From: Candidatus Melainabacteria bacterium
GTDB taxonomy: Bacteria > Cyanobacteriota > Vampirovibrionia > Obscuribacterales > Obscuribacteraceae
NCBI GenBank assembly: GCA_003963305.1
Contig: RXJR01000021.1
Location: 40,001-104,000 of the forward strand
Length of the DNA stretch: 64,000 nucleotides
Direction of reading: 5' to 3'
The position numbers and the translations under genes are program-made. The notes under the pieces were generated by a model. The model was not told where the DNA came from, did no database searches, and saw nothing but the letters and a program-made list of their open reading frames with translations. Each line of letters opens with the position of its first letter. Positions within the stretch are counted from its first letter, which is position 1. Below, piece after piece: positions 53,591 to 62,304 of this stretch.

Positions 53591-54730
53591 ATGATCAAAA
53601 TAGGTGACAAACTACTTGAAGCCGCCGAAGAATTAGAGCGTGATCGCAATATCCCGCAGGAAGAGTTCATTTCATACGTTTGCGATGCCATAGTCGCCGC
53701 CTATAAGAAGAAAGTGCCGGACCACGATGTAGAAGGCGTAAGAGCAATCTTCGATCACGAAACCGGTGAAATCGGCATTTTCGCACCAAAAGAAGTCGTT
53801 GATAAAATCTCTAACGAATATCACGAAATCAGCCTGGTCGACGCTCAAGACTTGATTCCGGACGTCTCGGTCGGTGAAGTACTTGAAATCGAAGTAACAC
53901 CCGCCGACTTCTCAGAATTCGGACGAATCGCCGCTCAAACAGCCAAACAGCTGATGACGCAGCGTCTGCGCGAAGCCGAAAAAGAACTGATCAAAAAAGA
54001 ATTCGAAGCTCGCAAAGGCACTTGCACAACCGGTCAAATCGAGCGTATCGAAGTAATCAGCAACAGCCGCAACAACGTCATCGTCAACCTGGGACGAGTA
54101 GAAGGCTGCATGCCCACTCGCGAACAGCTGCCCGGCGAAACCTATCGCGTCGGCAACAGAGTGCGTGTATACGTTCTGGAATTAAGAGACACTGGTCGCA
54201 TTCCGCAAATTATCGTTTCTCAAGCCCACCCTGAGCTGGTTCGAGAACTATTCGAACTGTACGTTCCGGAAATCGAAGACGGCACAGTCGATATCAAATC
54301 AATTGCTCGTGAAGCTGGATACCGCACAAAAATTGCCGTGCATTCAGAAGATCCAGATGTTGATCCGGTAGGAGCATGTATCGGAACCCGCGGTGTAAGA
54401 ATTCAAAACGTTGTTGCTGAGTTGCGCAATGAAAAGATTGACGTGATTCGCTACTCGCTCGACCCCGTTGATTACATCTCGAACGCCCTCAGCCCGGCCC
54501 GTATCACAACAGTTGCACTGTATGAAGAGGGACCCGAAAGCGGCGGCAAGCGCGCAGAAGTGATCGTCCCTGACGACCAGCTCTCGCTCGCTATCGGTCG
54601 CGGTGGTCAAAACGTCAGACTGGCAGCGAAACTAACCACTTGGAAAATCGATATCAAGTCTGAAAGCCAAGCTGGTGGGTCATTCCGTTCTCTCAATCAA
54701 ACCCTTGAGGACCTTAGCCCATCGACATAG
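53591..54730 (+). CDS. nusA: Transcription termination/antitermination factor NusA
   Basis: NusA binds RNA polymerase and nascent RNA. The 379-residue protein contains the N-terminal domain, an S1 domain (TTGQIERIEVISNSRNNVIV), and the two KH domains (DVDPVGACIGTRGVRIQNVV, PDDQLSLAIGRGGQNVRLAA). It lacks the C-terminal acidic repeats of E. coli NusA, as in Gram-positives and cyanobacteria. ATG with GGGAG upstream. Its last ten bases probably overlap the start of ylxR. Confidence 0.95.
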   Translation: MIKIGDKLLEAAEELERDRNIPQEEFISYVCDAIVAAYKKKVPDHDVEGVRAIFDHETGEIGIFAPKEVVDKISNEYHEISLVDAQDLIPDVSVGEVLEIEVTPADFSEFGRIAAQTAKQLMTQRLREAEKELIKKEFEARKGTCTTGQIERIEVISNSRNNVIVNLGRVEGCMPTREQLPGETYRVGNRVRVYVLELRDTGRIPQIIVSQAHPELVRELFELYVPEIEDGTVDIKSIAREAGYRTKIAVHSEDPDVDPVGACIGTRGVRIQNVVAELRNEKIDVIRYSLDPVDYISNALSPARITTVALYEEGPESGGKRAEVIVPDDQLSLAIGRGGQNVRLAAKLTTWKIDIKSESQAGGSFRSLNQTLEDLSPST

Positions 54731-55080
54731 ACCAGTGCACACATGTACGCATCTGCGTATCATGTCGCAACAAAAAACCTCAAATCGAATTAATCCGATT
54801 AACGGTCGATCATCTCTCTGGTGACGTAAAGCTTAACAATGGGAAATCACCGGCACATGGTCGCTCAGCCTACCTGTGCCGGTCCAAACCCTGCGTCAGT
54901 CAAGCTCTCAAGGGAGGGCGGCTCAAACACGCACTTGAAGGCCGAAAGGTCAAAGGTGTCACCAATGCACGTTCCGTCCGGCTTCCTCTTGAAGAACAAC
55001 TTATTCACGATATGACCGGTATGTGCACAGATAGCGAAAAAACATGCCAGAATACAGAGAGTGAGGAGGCGCCTGAATGA
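54721..55080 (+). CDS. ylxR: YlxR/YlxR-like RNA-binding protein, unusual start
   Basis: The frame between nusA and infB encodes CVSCRNKKPQIELIRLTVD, GRSAYLCRSKPCVSQALKGG and RLKHALEGRKV, which is YlxR (DUF448), a small RNA- or RNase-P-linked protein always found here. No ATG, GTG or TTG occurs in frame before the first cysteine pair; the frame's last stop is at 54715-54717. The best reading is an ATC at 54721, nine bases after GAGGA (54707-54711), giving 119 residues and overlapping the nusA stop. ATA at 54727 is an alternative; an out-of-frame ATG at 54743 suggests a one-base indel as another. The stop overlaps the infB start (ATGA). Confidence 0.75.
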   Translation: MDIDQCTHVRICVSCRNKKPQIELIRLTVDHLSGDVKLNNGKSPAHGRSAYLCRSKPCVSQALKGGRLKHALEGRKVKGVTNARSVRLPLEEQLIHDMTGMCTDSEKTCQNTESEEAPE

Positions 55081-57725
55081 ACGATCGTGTTCGCGTATAC
55101 GAGCTTGCGAGACAAATGAACATCCCTAACGAGGATGTCATTACTACTTTGCGCGAACTCGGTCACGACATCAAAAGCCATTCCAGCACCGTAGACAAAG
55201 TAGCAGTAGGTCAACTCATTTCAGCTCTAAATAAGAAGAAACAGCAACCCGAAAAGGCAGAAACAAAAGCCAAGGGTGCGAAAACAGCCGGCGCGACTGG
55301 CGCGACGAAAGCTGCCGCAAAAGCACCGGTTGCTCCGCCGCCGCCGGTAGTCAAACCCCGCGTTCTGGCGAGATATCGTCGACCTGATGCTCCCGGCACA
55401 GAAGCACCGCTGCAAGAAGTGGCCGAAGTTACTCCGGCAGCAACCGCTGTCGCGGCAGTTGTCGCCCCGCCGGAAGTCGAAGAAGAAACAATACAAGAGC
55501 CAGCCAGCAATCCTGCAGCGGTGGAAGCACCGGTTGCAAATAATGGCGGTCAAGCAGTTCAAACACCACCAACAGTGGCATCCACGAGTGCACCAATAGA
55601 AGCACCCGCAACCGCACCTGTTGTCGCTGAAGCAGAGAAACCCGAATCTGATCCAATTCAGCCAGCGGCCGAAACAGCCACTGAAGAAATCGAAACGCAA
55701 AAGGGCGATAAGGCAGAACCTAAAGTTGAACAGAACGAAAACGATACTGATAGCTACTTGCCACCATTCAGTGGTCAGGCGGTGAAACCCATGGCACCAT
55801 CAGTACCGGTAAGAATTGCAGCACCATCCCAGCGTGCTACCCCTCCGCGCCCTCCGAAATCGCACCGCCCAACACCATCCGAGCGTCATGCTCAGAAAAA
55901 GGATGATCGCTCTCGTCCTGCTGCGGTTGCGCCTGTCGAGGTGCCAAGAGTAATTACTTTGACAAATTCACTGACAGTCAAAGAGCTGGCAGAAAAAATG
56001 AACGTACCCGACACTGAAGTGATCAAGCGTCTCTTCATGCGCGGCTTCCCCCGCACCGTCAATCAGACGGTCGAGTATGAACTGGCCAAAGACCTGGCAA
56101 TAGAAATGGAATATGAAGTGCTTTCAGAAGACCTGGAAGCCTTGACTGCTCCAGACCCTGTCGAGCCAGAGCTTTCACCTGAAGAACAAGCATCGCTGGT
56201 ATTGAGACCGCCTGTCGTCACCATCATGGGTCACGTCGACCACGGTAAAACAAGTTTGCTCGACGCAATTCGGCAGACAAAGTTTTTGCTCACCGAATCA
56301 GAAGCTGGTGGTATCACCCAGCACATCGGTGCCTATCACGTCGAAGTCGAGTCTGAAGACGGCACGATGCGTCAGATTGTCTTCTTAGACACTCCCGGTC
56401 ACGAGGCGTTTACCGCCATGCGAGCCCGTGGAGCCAAAGCGACGGACATCGCTATCCTTGTAGTTGCGGCAGACGACGGTGTCATGCCTCAGACCATCGA
56501 AGCTATCGACCACGCGAAAGCAGCCGGTGTACCTATCATCGTTGCCGTCAACAAAATCGATAAAGCTGACGCTGAGCCAGATCGCGTCCTCAGCCAATTG
56601 ATGGAACACGGTCTTTTGCCTGACAAATTCGGCGGCGAAACCGTTACCGTAAATGTTTCAGCCAAAAAACGCACTGGTCTCGATGAGCTTCTGGAAATGA
56701 TTCTGCTTGTCGCAGACATTCAAGACTTGAAAGCCAATCCTGACAAACCAGCTACCGGTGTCATTATCGAAGCAGAACTTTCCAGAGGAAAGGGCGCCGT
56801 TGCCACGGCACTCGTAGAAAATGGCACGCTGCGCGAAGGTGATTACATAGTCGCCGGCAGTAAATCAGGCAGAGTGAGAGCACTTTTTGACGATCGCGGT
56901 CAGCGCGTCAAAGCAGCTGGTCCATCAATGCCTGTAGAAGTGCTTGGTCTTGATGAAGTGCCGCAAGCCGGTGACAGATTCGAAGTTGTATCAGATGTGC
57001 ATGCATCGAAAGTTCTTATCGAGCAGCGCAAACTTGGTCAGGTGGAGCGCAAGGCGCATCACGTCAGCCTGGAATCTCTGCACGAGATGTTGACCAAAGG
57101 CGAAGTGAAAGACCTGAACGTGATTGTCAAAGCAGACGTACAAGGTACGGCAGAAGCAATCGCAGAGCAAGTCAAAAAACTGTCAGGCAACGAAGTTGCT
57201 GTGCGCGTTCTTCGCACCGCATCTGGTGACATCTCCGAAAATGACGTCAACCTGGCGGCATCATCAGAAGCAATCATCATCGGCTTCAACGTCAATCCAG
57301 ACCAGAATGCCAGACAGGTTGCAGAAGTAGCTGGTGTCGACATCAGAACCTACAACATCATTTATCAGATTACCGACGATCTGGAAAAGGCTATTCAAGG
57401 TCTGATTCAACCGGTACGCAAGGAAGTGAAGATAGGCGTTGCCGAAGTTCGCCAGATCTTCAAGTTTGGCAAGCAGCTGATGATCGGCGGTTGCATGGTG
57501 ATCGAAGGCAAAGTACAGCGTGGATGTATCGCCAAGATCGAGCGCAACGGTCAAATCGTTCACGAAGGAAAACTCGACACTCTGAAGCGCTTCAAAGACG
57601 ACGTCAAGGAAGTTGCTCAAGGATTCGAATGCGGCATGAGCTTCGAGAAATTCTCGGACCTGCAAGAAGGCGACAAAATCAACGCCTACGTCATTCAAGA
57701 ATCCAAGGGCGAGATCACTCGTTAA
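55077..57725 (+). CDS. infB: Translation initiation factor IF-2
   Basis: IF-2 positions initiator tRNA on the ribosome. The 882-residue protein begins with an IF2_N motif (VYELARQMNIPNEDVITTLR), has a long Ala/Pro/Glu/Val linker (60-300), a second IF2_N (LTVKELAEKMNVPDTEVIKR), then the GTPase: GHVDHGKTSLLD, DTPGHEAF, NKIDKAD. Domains II-IV follow with normal C-terminal sequence (GCMVIEGKVQRG). GAGGAGG lies just before the ATG, which overlaps the ylxR stop. Confidence 0.96.
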   Translation: MNDRVRVYELARQMNIPNEDVITTLRELGHDIKSHSSTVDKVAVGQLISALNKKKQQPEKAETKAKGAKTAGATGATKAAAKAPVAPPPPVVKPRVLARYRRPDAPGTEAPLQEVAEVTPAATAVAAVVAPPEVEEETIQEPASNPAAVEAPVANNGGQAVQTPPTVASTSAPIEAPATAPVVAEAEKPESDPIQPAAETATEEIETQKGDKAEPKVEQNENDTDSYLPPFSGQAVKPMAPSVPVRIAAPSQRATPPRPPKSHRPTPSERHAQKKDDRSRPAAVAPVEVPRVITLTNSLTVKELAEKMNVPDTEVIKRLFMRGFPRTVNQTVEYELAKDLAIEMEYEVLSEDLEALTAPDPVEPELSPEEQASLVLRPPVVTIMGHVDHGKTSLLDAIRQTKFLLTESEAGGITQHIGAYHVEVESEDGTMRQIVFLDTPGHEAFTAMRARGAKATDIAILVVAADDGVMPQTIEAIDHAKAAGVPIIVAVNKIDKADAEPDRVLSQLMEHGLLPDKFGGETVTVNVSAKKRTGLDELLEMILLVADIQDLKANPDKPATGVIIEAELSRGKGAVATALVENGTLREGDYIVAGSKSGRVRALFDDRGQRVKAAGPSMPVEVLGLDEVPQAGDRFEVVSDVHASKVLIEQRKLGQVERKAHHVSLESLHEMLTKGEVKDLNVIVKADVQGTAEAIAEQVKKLSGNEVAVRVLRTASGDISENDVNLAASSEAIIIGFNVNPDQNARQVAEVAGVDIRTYNIIYQITDDLEKAIQGLIQPVRKEVKIGVAEVRQIFKFGKQLMIGGCMVIEGKVQRGCIAKIERNGQIVHEGKLDTLKRFKDDVKEVAQGFECGMSFEKFSDLQEGDKINAYVIQESKGEITR

Positions 57726-57791
57726 CTGAGTCGTGGTCTCAACTAAGCCTGGACTTTGTTGTCCAGCAAAATATCGCGGGAGGATTCTACT

Positions 57792-58145
57792 ATGTCTACT
57801 CAACGGGCACTAAGAGTTTCCCAGTCAATCAAACGCGAACTCTCCGACATGATTCGCCGCGACCTGCAAGACGAGCGCATCAGCGGTCTCGTTTCTATTA
57901 CCGACGTGGAATGTACTCAAGACTGCAGATCAGCCAGAGTATTCATTTCCATTTTTGGTGATGAAGAGGTTCGCGCGAAAACCATGGAAGCTCTCAACGC
58001 AAAAGTCGGTTTCATCCGCGGCGAATTATGTCGCCGGCTGGGACTGAGATTTGCTCCGGAGCTTCATCTCAAACTCGATGACTCGCTTGAACGCGGATCA
58101 AAAGTGACAGACTTGCTTGGCAAGATTTCGCGCGGTGAAGTTTAA
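57792..58145 (+). CDS. rbfA: Ribosome-binding factor RbfA
   Basis: RbfA is a KH-fold factor for 30S maturation. The 117-residue product starts at ATG 57792, where GGGAGGA stands seven bases upstream; the frame runs further up without a site. Signatures are RVSQSIKRELSDMIRRDLQD, ARVFISIFGDEE and LRFAPELHLKLDDSLERG. It lies between infB and truB, the standard order. Confidence 0.92.
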   Translation: MSTQRALRVSQSIKRELSDMIRRDLQDERISGLVSITDVECTQDCRSARVFISIFGDEEVRAKTMEALNAKVGFIRGELCRRLGLRFAPELHLKLDDSLERGSKVTDLLGKISRGEV

Positions 58146-58167
58146 CGCAATCGCGAAAATTTGAAAC

Positions 58168-59094
58168 GTGGCTGAGCAGAAAAAACCTTTTGGATTCATC
58201 AACGTCCATAAACCGACCGGGATCACTTCGCATGATGTGATCAACAAGCTGCGTCGCCTGCTCAACATCAAACAAATCGGACACGGCGGCACGCTCGATC
58301 CGCTCGCTGAAGGCGTCTTGCCTGTAGCAGCCGGAGCAGCGTGCCGCTTGCTACGCTTTCTGCCTCAAGACAAAACCTACGTAGCAGAAATACTGCTGGG
58401 GCTGAAAACAACCACTGATGATATCGAAGGCGATACCATTCGGTCGGACGACATCAGCACAATTACAAACGAGCAAATCGAAACCGCGCTCAAACAGTTC
58501 CATGGTGAGATCGATCAGGTGCCGCCCAACTACAGTGCCATACACGTAGACGGCAAGAGAGCCTACGATCTGGCACGAGCCGGCAACACAACGCTTGAAA
58601 TAAAGCCGCGCCGCGTCAGCATCACCAGCCTGGAAGTGCTGAAGATTGAACTGCCCATAGTTAAGGTGAGAATTTCATGTTCCAGCGGCACCTACATCCG
58701 TTCGATTGCTCGAGATCTGGGTGAGACACTGGGATGCGGCGCGACGCTGAAGACTCTTTTGCGGGAGCAAGCAGGACTTTTCAGACTGGAAACGTCACTG
58801 ACACTGGACGCTATTGCCGACAGAAGAAATTCAATTGACAGCGTCGTCACCGAACCGGTATCTATATTGAGTCAAACCAATTACTTCAATGTCTTGAAGG
58901 TAAGCAGCGAAATCGCAAAAAAGTTCTGTATGGGGCAAATCATTCCGATCAAACAATTCGACGGCGTTCATCTGGATCCGACAAAACGAGTTTTGATCGT
59001 ACACGAGGGACAACTACTTGCTCTTTGCAATATATCTGACGACGAGTTACTCAAACCTGAAGTTGTAATTGCAGATGGACAGCATAAAAATTGA
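58168..59094 (+). CDS. truB: tRNA pseudouridine-55 synthase TruB
   Basis: TruB makes pseudouridine 55 in tRNAs. The 308-residue protein has GFINVHKPTGITSHDVI, the catalytic Asp in GGTLDPLAEGVLP, KTYVAEILLGLKTTTDD and RISCSSGTYIRSIARDLG. It begins at a GTG and its end overlaps the following CPBP gene by 20 bases. Confidence 0.94.
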   Translation: MAEQKKPFGFINVHKPTGITSHDVINKLRRLLNIKQIGHGGTLDPLAEGVLPVAAGAACRLLRFLPQDKTYVAEILLGLKTTTDDIEGDTIRSDDISTITNEQIETALKQFHGEIDQVPPNYSAIHVDGKRAYDLARAGNTTLEIKPRRVSITSLEVLKIELPIVKVRISCSSGTYIRSIARDLGETLGCGATLKTLLREQAGLFRLETSLTLDAIADRRNSIDSVVTEPVSILSQTNYFNVLKVSSEIAKKFCMGQIIPIKQFDGVHLDPTKRVLIVHEGQLLALCNISDDELLKPEVVIADGQHKN

Positions 59095-59650
59095 CCGAGC
59101 CACCCTGGTCATATTCAATTCATTCTGCGAAGGCGGTCTACTTTTGCTCGCCACACTCTGGTGTTTCAACAGGGGCGTCAATCTGAGCGATGCATTGAAA
59201 CCGGACTGGCTCGGAGTTTCATTGGGGGTTGGCGCGGGAGCAATAACGGCGTTGAGCGGGTTCTTATCGCTATTTCTAGCCGGCAAAACTGACAAAAATT
59301 CCAGTATCTATGAGCTACGAACACTTGTCTACAACCACATTGCGCCACTTTTTTCCCAATTGACTCTTGTGGACATATTGCTTATCGCAGCCTCGACCGG
59401 GTTTTGCGAGGAAATTTTCTTCCGCGGCGTTTTGCAGTCTGAACTGGGAATACTCGGGGCAAGCCTGCTTTTCGGCATGATCCACTGCGCTTCGCTTGTA
59501 ATGCTGCCTTATGCAATGTGGACATTCGTTGCCGGAGTTTTTCTTGGCTACCTCTATCTCTGGACCGGCTCGTTGTGGGCACCAATCTGGGCGCACGCAA
59601 TCAACAACTTCATCGTCATTGCTTATTTCAAATTCCGCAAACAGCAGTGA
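59075..59650 (+). CDS. CPBP family intramembrane metalloprotease
   Basis: The 191-residue membrane protein (ATG 59075; a TTG two codons earlier is possible) has about six helices and the CPBP motifs FCEEIFFRGVL (EExxxR), FGMIHC, and AHAINNF. These enzymes process prenylated or signal-type peptides in the membrane. It overlaps truB by 20 bases, so the two share an mRNA. A bidirectional terminator follows. Confidence 0.87.
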   Translation: MDSIKIDRATLVIFNSFCEGGLLLLATLWCFNRGVNLSDALKPDWLGVSLGVGAGAITALSGFLSLFLAGKTDKNSSIYELRTLVYNHIAPLFSQLTLVDILLIAASTGFCEEIFFRGVLQSELGILGASLLFGMIHCASLVMLPYAMWTFVAGVFLGYLYLWTGSLWAPIWAHAINNFIVIAYFKFRKQQ

Positions 59651-59693
59651 AATCGTATTGAAGATTCTCATGCAGCATCTCATCAGCAGACAC

Positions 59694-59722
59694 AAAAAAG
59701 GCAGCAATTAAGCTGCCTTTTT
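59694..59722. terminator. Bidirectional rho-independent terminator
   Basis: AAAAAA-GGCAGC-AATTAA-GCTGCC-TTTTT: six GC-rich pairs flanked by A's on the left and T's on the right. It lies between the plus-strand CPBP gene and the minus-strand HU gene and can end both. Confidence 0.9.
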
Positions 59723-59779
59723 CATATCCATATTAGATTTCGAGCCTCAAAAGATATACAGCAGAGCTGCCAGTCGCCT

Positions 59780-60202
59780 TTAGCGGCGACCTTTCTTCTT
59801 AGCTGATTTCTTCGCCGGTGCTGCTTTTTTCTTAGCTGCTGCTTTTGGTTTAGCGGCAGCTGCTTTTTTAGGAGCAGCGCTGGCTGATGCGGTCACAGCT
59901 TTAGGCAATGCAGCTTGTTTTGCTCTGCCATCGACAATGTCCTTCAATTCCTGACCAGCTCTGAAAACAGGCACACGTGCTGCTTCGATGCGGAGTTTTT
60001 GTTTTGGATTTTGTGGATTGACGCCAGTACGAGCTTGACGTTGTCTGCGTTCGAAAGTGCCAAATCCAACTAGGGTTACCCGGTCGCCTTTTGCAAGTGC
60101 TGCAGTCAGAGTGTGAAGCAGCGCGCCAACGGAGTTTTGAACATCTACTTTGGTTTGTCCGGTAGCTTTTGCAATTGAGTTAACTAATTCTGCTTTGTTC
60201 AT
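59780..60202 (-). CDS. HU-type DNA-binding protein with basic tail
   Basis: HU proteins bend and package DNA. The 140-residue product begins MNKAELVNSIAKATG and has the HU signature VTLVGFGTFERRQRQARTG. It then extends with about 48 residues rich in Lys and Ala (PKKAAAAKPKAAAKKKAAP), as in mycobacterial HupB and some cyanobacteria-related phyla; this tail is absent from E. coli HU. ATG 60202 is chosen with AGGA upstream; the frame is open beyond it. Confidence 0.93.
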   Translation of the reverse strand: MNKAELVNSIAKATGQTKVDVQNSVGALLHTLTAALAKGDRVTLVGFGTFERRQRQARTGVNPQNPKQKLRIEAARVPVFRAGQELKDIVDGRAKQAALPKAVTASASAAPKKAAAAKPKAAAKKKAAPAKKSAKKKGRR

Positions 60203-60266
60203 GCGTTTTTTCCTAACGAAAAGGAGTAGAGAAAGCCGGTAGTGAAGCCCAAAAAACAATTGAGTG

Positions 60267-60296
60267 ATACTACCACCGCATCGAGATCTTATTCAA
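60267..60296 (-). promoter_or_regulatory. Probable promoter of the HU gene
   Basis: On the minus strand TTGAAT (60296-60291) and TAGTAT (60272-60267) are 18 bases apart. Transcription would begin near 60260, about 58 bases before the ATG. Confidence 0.45.
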
Positions 60297-60325
60297 GTAG
60301 TTACGCACTCAAAAAGTTTGTTCAA

Positions 60326-60340
60326 TTTCGCCCGGCGAAA
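60326..60340. promoter_or_regulatory. Perfect dyad between HU and mnmE
   Basis: TTTCGCC-C-GGCGAAA is a 15-base perfect inverted repeat in the divergent gap, about 60 bases before the mnmE start and 30 bases from the HU promoter. It may be an operator for either gene. Confidence 0.4.
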
Positions 60341-60398
60341 ACAAAGCGAATGCCGCAATTGTGCTAGATTCAAGGCTTCTGCAAAAGACAAACGTGAC

Positions 60399-61784
60399 AT
60401 GAATTCGGAAGAAACTATCGCTGCAATTTCAACTGCACCGGGAACGGGTGCTATCGCAATTGTAAGAATGACGGGTCCGCAAGCCTGGACCATCACGGGA
60501 AAAATTTTCTGCTCAAAAAAGAACAAACCGCTCCTGGACTCATTTAAAAGTCACAGTGCAATCCACGGTTTTATCAGGGATGAAAGAACCGACCAGATTG
60601 TCGACGAAGTGGTGGTCATTCCTTACAAGGGACCAAATTCTTACACAGGAGAAGACCTGGTTGAAATCAATTGCCACGGAGGGCAGATTGTCACGAGTGA
60701 AATCCTGTCACTTTGCCTGGCCAATGGTGCAAGGCTGGCCAGGCAGGGAGAATTTACGCAACGTGCGTATTTGAATGGACGAATGGATCTCACACAAGCG
60801 GAAGCAGTTCTGGATGTCATTCAGGCTAAAACCGGGTTGCAGAGCAGGTTTGCAGTTTCCGCCCTTAAAGGCGAGTTAGGCGGTCAGATTGAAAAAGTAC
60901 GAGTCAGTCTGGTTGAACTTCTTTCGCGAATTGTGGCCGGATTGGATTTTCCAGATGAAGTTGGCGACCTGCCCCTGGACGATCTGGAAAAAATCGTGCA
61001 AGAGGCGGTCAGTGAACTGAAGGTGCTTTTGAACACCGCACGCTCCGGACGATTTTTGCGAGAAGGGGTTCGGGTTGCTATAGCCGGCAAACCGAACGCA
61101 GGCAAATCGAGTTTGCTCAATCAGCTGCTCAAATTCGAAAGAGCCATAGTCACAGACGTACCCGGCACGACGCGAGACTCGCTGGAAGAACTGCTGGACA
61201 TAAACGGCATTCCGGTCTTATTGATAGACACTGCAGGAATTCGCTCTACCGAAGATCAAGTTGAACAAATTGGCATCGAACGCACGCGAAAAGCAATCGC
61301 ACAATCAGATCTCGTCCTCTTGGTTACCGACGTGCTCACAGGCTGGACTGAAGATGACCAGCTCGTGCTGGACATCGTAGATGACCGCCCCCACATCACT
61401 CTGGCCAATAAAGTAGATGCGCAGCCGAATTTTCAGGTTTCAGACCTATATAAAAGCAATGCTCAATGCCTTGGAAGAACTGCCATATCTGCTAAAACTG
61501 GCAGTGGCATCGAGACGCTCAATGAAATAATCGAAAAGTGGGTCTTCAATGATCAGCAGTTAAAAGATGCTGGAGGCTCATTGAATGCCCGACAGGGCGA
61601 ACTTTGCGAGCGGGCCTTGCGTTCCCTTGCCCTCGTACAGGAAACGGCAGAGAACGACATGCCCCAGGATTGTCTGGCTACAGATTTAAAAATGGCCATC
61701 GACAGCCTTTACGAAATGAGCGGGGAAATGGTTTCAGAAGCGATAATAACGAACGTTTTCGCCAAGTTTTGCATAGGGAAATAA
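60399..61784 (+). CDS. mnmE: tRNA modification GTPase MnmE
   Basis: MnmE, with MnmG, modifies uridine 34 of certain tRNAs. The 461-residue protein has [20 protein letters not shown] at the start, GTPase motifs [23 protein letters not shown] and NKVD, and the C-terminal FCIGK with the catalytic Cys. ATG 60399 gives a normal start; the frame is open 45 codons upstream without homology. The partner mnmG is not in the window. Confidence 0.95.
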   Translation: MNSEETIAAISTAPGTGAIAIVRMTGPQAWTITGKIFCSKKNKPLLDSFKSHSAIHGFIRDERTDQIVDEVVVIPYKGPNSYTGEDLVEINCHGGQIVTSEILSLCLANGARLARQGEFTQRAYLNGRMDLTQAEAVLDVIQAKTGLQSRFAVSALKGELGGQIEKVRVSLVELLSRIVAGLDFPDEVGDLPLDDLEKIVQEAVSELKVLLNTARSGRFLREGVRVAIAGKPNAGKSSLLNQLLKFERAIVTDVPGTTRDSLEELLDINGIPVLLIDTAGIRSTEDQVEQIGIERTRKAIAQSDLVLLVTDVLTGWTEDDQLVLDIVDDRPHITLANKVDAQPNFQVSDLYKSNAQCLGRTAISAKTGSGIETLNEIIEKWVFNDQQLKDAGGSLNARQGELCERALRSLALVQETAENDMPQDCLATDLKMAIDSLYEMSGEMVSEAIITNVFAKFCIGK

Positions 61785-61792
61785 TCTCGCTC

Positions 61793-62254
61793 ATGGCAGT
61801 CCTCACTTCGGAAGATCAAGACTACAAAACCAGCCTGCGCATCGTGCCAGGCGACGCTAAGCTGATTCAAAATCAGATGTGGCAGCGTTATTCCCTGCAT
61901 CTTCACAGCGGCGAATATGAAATCAAACTCGGCGGCAAATCATCAGGCTCGATGGAGAAGGATAGCTGTCTTTTCTGTCGCAAACCCAAAGATGAGATTC
62001 AGGACCTGATTGACAAACTGCGGCAGCTGGTAGATTTTGACCGCGACAAATTGCTTTTCGAGCCCGCAGAGCCTTCATTTGAGCTTTCAATCGCCCGATC
62101 CGGCGTTACAGGTATAAAAGTGGAAGTCTGGCTCGATCCTGGAAATGCTAAGACTGGTATCTATCGCTGGGATGGCGTCGGCATCAGGTTTTACACGCTG
62201 CAAGAGCATCTCATCTCATTTTTGAAGGAACTTGAGGACGAGTTTGCCTGTTAA
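61793..62254 (+). CDS. Small hypothetical protein, WapI-like pattern
   Basis: The 153-residue product starts at ATG 61793, eight bases after mnmE, so it is likely co-transcribed. It has a first beta-rich part, SLHLHSGEYEIKLGG, a CLFCRKP, a helix (IQDLIDKLRQLVDF), then LLFEPAEPSFELSI and KVEVWLDPGNAKTG, ending with an acidic helix. The 'F-EPxEPxFxL' and 'vevwldpG' pattern resembles the WapI-type immunity family. Evidence is a visual pattern only; I would not assign a function. Confidence 0.5.
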   Translation: MAVLTSEDQDYKTSLRIVPGDAKLIQNQMWQRYSLHLHSGEYEIKLGGKSSGSMEKDSCLFCRKPKDEIQDLIDKLRQLVDFDRDKLLFEPAEPSFELSIARSGVTGIKVEVWLDPGNAKTGIYRWDGVGIRFYTLQEHLISFLKELEDEFAC

Positions 62255-62304
62255 AATGGGCTCCTTACGGCAGTTTGTCGATGCCGGCATCGAAAGGAGT
62301 AACT

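Noticed and set aside
55227-55700. Minus-strand Cys-rich frame across infB
   Set aside because: A shadow of the Ala/Pro linker of IF-2; composition reflects the coding strand.
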